Shown here piece after piece: positions 5,448 to 6,407 of a DNA stretch of 6,407 bases; the first letter of the stretch is position 1, and every line of letters begins with the position of its first letter. The position numbers and the translations under genes are program-made. Under the pieces are notes generated by a model. The model was not told the origin of the DNA, ran no database searches, and saw only the letters and a list, made by a program, of their open reading frames with translations. Origin of the DNA: Planctomycetota bacterium (lineage in GTDB: Bacteria > Planctomycetota > PUPC01 > JACPCR01); the NCBI GenBank assembly GCA_030740295.1, contig JASLXP010000399.1, positions 1 to 6,407 on the forward strand, written 5' to 3'.

Positions 5448-6218
5448 ATGAAAATGAAGATAGCAACACTACTAACACTCTTGATTACCGCATCTGCGAT
5501 AGCCCAGGCTGAAACCGAAAAGCCGGTTCATCTATTCATACTCTCAGGCCAATCCAATATGCAGGGCATGGATCCGGAGACCGGGTTCCTTCCTGAGGCT
5601 AAGAAACATTTTAAAGACGAAAAGGTCGTCTACATCAAAGTGGCGAAAGGTGGACAACCTATATGCAGATGGTTGGACGAATGGGCAGATATCGCAAAAA
5701 AGAATGGGATGGGTGCCAGGCACAGAGAAAGAATCCTCAAAGGCCAAGGGGTCTTGTTCTATCAGCCGATTCTTGATGAGTACAAAAAAATGCTGAAGAA
5801 TTACCCCAAGCCGACCTCAGTAACTTTTTGCTGGATGCAGGGCGAACGCGATGCCAACGGAGGGGCGCATGCGGCATACGAAGATGCGTTGAAGCTTTTG
5901 ATTGCCAAGCTGCGCCGCGACCTGAAGCGCCCGGATATGAACGTTGTCGTCGGCCGAATAAGCGATGCTGCTTTAGGTAGCCCGGGTTGGATAACAATAC
6001 GAAAAGCTCAACGTGACATTGTCAACGAAGATCCTCGAGGCGCCTGGGTCGACGTTGATGATCTAAACGATAAAGAAGTCAAAGGAAAAATACAGAGCGT
6101 TGTTCACTATACGAAAGAGGGTTATGTCATTCTCGGTCGACGCTTCGCACGGCAAGGCCACTCACTTGTGACCGGAAAAAAACCTGCGAAAGACGGCAAA
6201 CCGAAGGGAGTGGAGTGA
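5448..6218 (+). CDS. Secreted SASA-family SGNH carbohydrate esterase
   Basis: This complete 256-residue protein starts at ATG 5448, chosen because it gives a clean signal peptide: MKMK, a hydrophobic stretch to about residue 18, and a likely cleavage after AQA at residue 21. A second ATG two codons later is an alternative. The SGNH signatures are GQSNM (nucleophile Ser36, codon 5553-5555), a KGGQPI block near residues 67-72 (candidate oxyanion Gly), WMQGERDA (Glu133 region) and His220 (6105-6107) before the GRRFA helix. It belongs to the SASA/DUF303 group, which removes acetyl esters from sugars, and would act in the periplasm or outside. The substrate is not readable. The usual Asp three residues before the His is Ser217. 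It closely resembles the esterase module opening the upstream giant gene and ends (GKKPAKDGKPKGVE) exactly where that gene goes into its charged linker. Sampled GC is near 50%, lower than in the middle of the large gene. Confidence 0.92.
   Translation: MKMKIATLLTLLITASAIAQAETEKPVHLFILSGQSNMQGMDPETGFLPEAKKHFKDEKVVYIKVAKGGQPICRWLDEWADIAKKNGMGARHRERILKGQGVLFYQPILDEYKKMLKNYPKPTSVTFCWMQGERDANGGAHAAYEDALKLLIAKLRRDLKRPDMNVVVGRISDAALGSPGWITIRKAQRDIVNEDPRGAWVDVDDLNDKEVKGKIQSVVHYTKEGYVILGRRFARQGHSLVTGKKPAKDGKPKGVE
5757..6188 (+). repeat. Paralogous esterase segment, copy B (pair with 1-435)
   Basis: This is the part of the complete downstream esterase gene that matches the window's first 435 bases. 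The opening 21 bases of the two copies are identical. Blocks around the GERD motif (61-180 against 5817-5936) differ at only 12 of 120 sites, whereas 201-240 against 5957-5996 differ at 22 of 40. The copies are direct repeats and could in principle recombine, which would delete most of the large gene. Confidence 0.93.
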
Positions 6219-6245
6219 GGATCCTCTGAACTTCTCTGAATCAGG

Positions 6246-6407
6246 ATGGTGAAAGCCTGCAGAATTAGTATGAAGGGTCCGGTGCTGGAATACAAAACCA
6301 TCTACGGTGAGCAACTGACCTTCGACACGAGCACCAGAGAGGTGCCCACCATCAACGGGCACCCGGTCAACTACGCCCCGAAAAAGGTCTTTGAAAGCCC
6401 TTTCCTC
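6246..6407 (+). CDS. Unrecognised open frame, 3' end outside window; possible 5'-truncated remnant
   Basis: The frame is open from after the TGA at 6237-6239 to the window edge. Possible starts are ATG 6246 (54 codons visible) or ATG 6270 (46 codons). Neither has a good Shine-Dalgarno sequence. From the second start the product reads MKGPVLEYKTIYGEQLTFDT, then a segment containing VPTINGHPVNYAP and ending at the edge with ESPFL. The composition and periodicity look protein-coding and beta-rich, and the text resembles the interior of an exported protein rather than an N-terminus; no signal peptide is visible. It lies in the same frame as the upstream esterase, separated by two TGA codons. I do not recognise the family. 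It may be a real third gene of the operon or the tail of a decayed gene. Confidence 0.42.
   Translation, partial: MVKACRISMKGPVLEYKTIYGEQLTFDTSTREVPTINGHPVNYAPKKVFESPFL

Noticed and set aside
6217..6226. 10-bp palindrome (gaggatcctc) at the esterase stop as a terminator
   Set aside because: The stem would be too short with no proper loop, and no T run follows.

Overview
The window looks like accessory carbohydrate-catabolism DNA from a bacterium of the PVC group, most likely Verrucomicrobiota or Planctomycetota. This placement rests on domain content alone: SASA-type SGNH esterases, a DUF1080 (3-keto-disaccharide hydrolase) module, a DUF6797-like module and a sorbosone-dehydrogenase-like propeller followed by a c-type haem domain. 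I know this combination from those phyla, often in exported polysaccharide-degrading or 'PVC-type haem-binding' proteins. No rRNA, tRNA, CRISPR array, transposase or phage gene is visible, and all genes lie on the + strand.

Layout. (1) Positions 1-5418 are one uninterrupted reading frame that is already open at base 1. Its true start lies upstream. It encodes at least 1805 residues with, in order: the C-terminal part of a SASA esterase, a Lys/Glu-rich linker, a DUF1080 LamG-like domain, a DUF6797-like domain, a sorbosone-dehydrogenase-like beta-propeller, a beta-rich spacer, a cytochrome c domain with CTGCH, and a C-terminal GH43/GH117-like five-bladed propeller. (2) A 29-bp AT-rich gap follows. 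(3) Positions 5448-6218 encode a complete, secreted 256-residue SASA-type esterase that is a close paralogue (about 81% nucleotide identity by hand count) of the esterase module starting the large gene. (4) Positions 6219-6407 hold a short spacer and the beginning, or a remnant, of an unrecognised open frame that runs off the window.

How the parts may work together (inference). The esterases would remove acetyl or similar ester groups from a glycan. The C-terminal propeller would cleave glycosidic bonds. The dehydrogenase-like propeller with cytochrome c could oxidise a sugar hydroxyl and pass electrons out. The DUF1080 module belongs to a family linked to hydrolysis of 3-keto-glycosides. If so, one exported polypeptide combines de-esterification, oxidation, keto-glycoside cleavage and ordinary glycosidase action. 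This is the most interesting hypothesis here; the sequence shows the module order but not the chemistry.
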